A DNA stretch of 14,359 bases from PWHW01 sp964435025 (GTDB taxonomy: Bacteria > Patescibacteriota > Minisyncoccia > Minisyncoccales > PWPS01): contig CAYSXL010000013.1 in NCBI GenBank assembly GCA_964435025.1, forward strand, positions 1 to 14,359. Reading direction: 5' to 3'. Under the pieces are notes generated by a model. It was not told the origin of the DNA, ran no database searches, and saw only the letters and a program-made list of their open reading frames with translations. Shown here piece by piece: positions 13,700-14,359 of the stretch (positions within the stretch are counted from its first letter, which is position 1; each line of letters begins with the position of its first letter). The position numbers and the translations under genes are program-made.

Positions 13700-13728
13700 A
13701 TACTGTCATAAAGAGGTGTCTCTGTCAA
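13700..13728 (-). promoter_or_regulatory. Promoter of rnpB
   Basis: On the minus strand TTGACA (13728-13723, 6/6) is followed after exactly 17 nt by CAGTAT (13705-13700, 3/6), with TGA directly before it (extended -10). Seven nt later comes G 13692, the first base of the P1 helix, exactly where +1 should be. Confidence 0.8.
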
Positions 13729-13732
13729 GAAA

Positions 13733-13760
13733 TATAAAAGGGGAGAGCAGAAGCCCTCCC
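13733..13760 (-). terminator. Terminator of GreA-like gene
   Basis: On the minus strand GGGAGGGC-TTCT-GCTCTCCC (13760-13741) is an 8-bp hairpin with a tetraloop and one G-U pair, followed by CTTTTATATTT. It separates the GreA-like gene from the rnpB promoter, whose -35 box begins 4 nt beyond the tail. Confidence 0.75.
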
Positions 13761-13791
13761 TTGTAAAGGTTTTTTCGAGAATGTTACCGCC

Positions 13792-14253
13792 TTAGACAGT
13801 TTTGCTATCGACCCTTATTTCGTTTTTAACGGTTCGTCCGTTTACCCTGCATTTACAGAAATAAACACCCACACCTCCGACAGGAGTGGCCTTTATAGCA
13901 CGAGCTAAAGGATTTTCCCTGTCTATTATAATGTAAGTTTTATCTTTAAAACAAAAGTTGCGGTCGGAAAGAGGCAAAATAACTACTATCGCAAACTGCC
14001 CCTCGTTGTCATCCGTCCTCATATAAATTTCCGCTATACCGTTCCCGGCATGCACGCCCGAACTATCATTGTTTCTTAGTAGTTCTTTGCATTCTCTCAT
14101 CAAACCGACGATTTCTCTTCTAATCGGTCTCGCTTGGATGTCGGCTTCTAAGCAACAACTGTTTTCCCGGTAAATGTTCCTGAGCAAACTTATTTTTCCT
14201 TCAATCTTTCCTTCGATATTCTTTAATTTGTTTCCTTTCAGTTTTCTTATCAC
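13792..14253 (-). CDS. Divergent GreA/GreB C-terminal-like protein
   Basis: A 153-residue protein whose last 75 residues resemble the FKBP-like C-terminal domain of GreA/GreB transcript-cleavage factors: a strand TYIII, then ENPLARAIKATPVGGVGVYF in the place of the family's SPLARALLGKKVGD..V, then VNGRTVKNEIRV. The N-terminal 65 residues are basic and helical, consistent with a short coiled coil, but the GreA motif GDLSENAEY is missing, so RNA-cleavage stimulation is doubtful. I chose GTG at 14253 because AGGGGGAG lies 7 nt upstream; a TTG at 14274 would put that sequence inside the gene. The homology call is by eye and could be wrong. It has its own promoter and terminator. Confidence 0.45.
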   Translation of the reverse strand: MIRKLKGNKLKNIEGKIEGKISLLRNIYRENSCCLEADIQARPIRREIVGLMRECKELLRNNDSSGVHAGNGIAEIYMRTDDNEGQFAIVVILPLSDRNFCFKDKTYIIIDRENPLARAIKATPVGGVGVYFCKCRVNGRTVKNEIRVDSKTV

Positions 14254-14335
14254 TGAAATTCTCCCCCTTTTCAAAAAATCAGAATTTTTTCGAAAAAGCC
14301 CTTAATCCTATTTATATAAAATAAAGACCTTGGTA

Positions 14336-14344
14336 ATTATATCA
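14336..14344 (-). promoter_or_regulatory. Extended -10 promoter for GreA-like gene
   Basis: On the minus strand TGA-TATAAT (14344-14336) is a perfect extended -10 element. The -35 position falls at the window's right edge and cannot be judged. The predicted start near 14329 gives a leader of about 75 nt ending in AGGGGGAG before the GTG at 14253. Confidence 0.6.
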
Positions 14345-14359
14345 ATTTGGAGATAGAAA

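Noticed and set aside
13503..13766. Open reading frames of 63-75 codons on both strands
   Set aside because: They lie inside the RNase P RNA gene, whose conserved landmarks and closing helix are unmistakable, and they have no recognisable protein features.
14254..14274. TTG at 14274 as start of the GreA-like gene
   Set aside because: AGGGGGAG lies inside that extension and is well placed for the GTG at 14253.

Overview
The window looks like chromosomal DNA from a small, AT-rich bacterial genome, most likely a Candidate Phyla Radiation (Patescibacteria, Parcubacteria-like) organism. This is an inference from three things: no CCA end is encoded on either tRNA, tiny GIY-YIG genes sit among GC-rich palindromes, and the housekeeping genes are compact and divergent. 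TGA is a true stop here, because there is an RF2 gene with a TGA frameshift site and one gene that ends in TGA. That argues against the TGA=Gly code of Gracilibacteria/SR1. Every gene I can support lies on the minus strand, so transcription runs from high to low coordinates.

Right part (about 14.3 kb down to 6.6 kb), a housekeeping block: a divergent GreA/GreB-like protein with its own promoter and terminator; the RNase P RNA gene rnpB with a well-placed promoter; murJ (lipid II flippase); lepA (EF4), starting 5 nt after the murJ stop; an FtsB/DivIC-like divisome protein with a strong promoter and an apparently leaderless mRNA; tRNA-Thr(CGT); prfB (RF2) with the classic programmed +1 frameshift; then ftsE and ftsX. 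These genes cover translation, cell-wall precursor export and division.

Middle part (about 6.6 kb down to 5.8 kb), a rearranged strip: two paralogous GIY-YIG nuclease-like genes flank tRNA-Gln(CTG). They sit among GC-rich inverted and direct repeats. A 14-bp direct repeat brackets one GIY-YIG gene, as if it had been inserted between ftsX and the tRNA.

Left part (about 5.8 kb down to 0.1 kb), an accessory enzyme island: a SPASM radical SAM enzyme, a cobalamin-binding-type radical SAM enzyme, a Nudix hydrolase, a Nudix domain fused to a thymidylate-kinase-like domain (its Nudix half is related to the neighbouring Nudix gene), and an amidohydrolase of the nucleoside-deaminase/chlorohydrolase group. 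Several of these units have their own promoter and hairpin terminator, so this is a row of small transcription units rather than one operon. The mix (nucleotide hydrolysis, nucleotide kinase, deaminase-like, radical SAM) hints at nucleotide or modified-metabolite chemistry, but no joint pathway is proven. The far left edge holds two tandem 37-bp units that resemble repeats found near REP-associated transposases.
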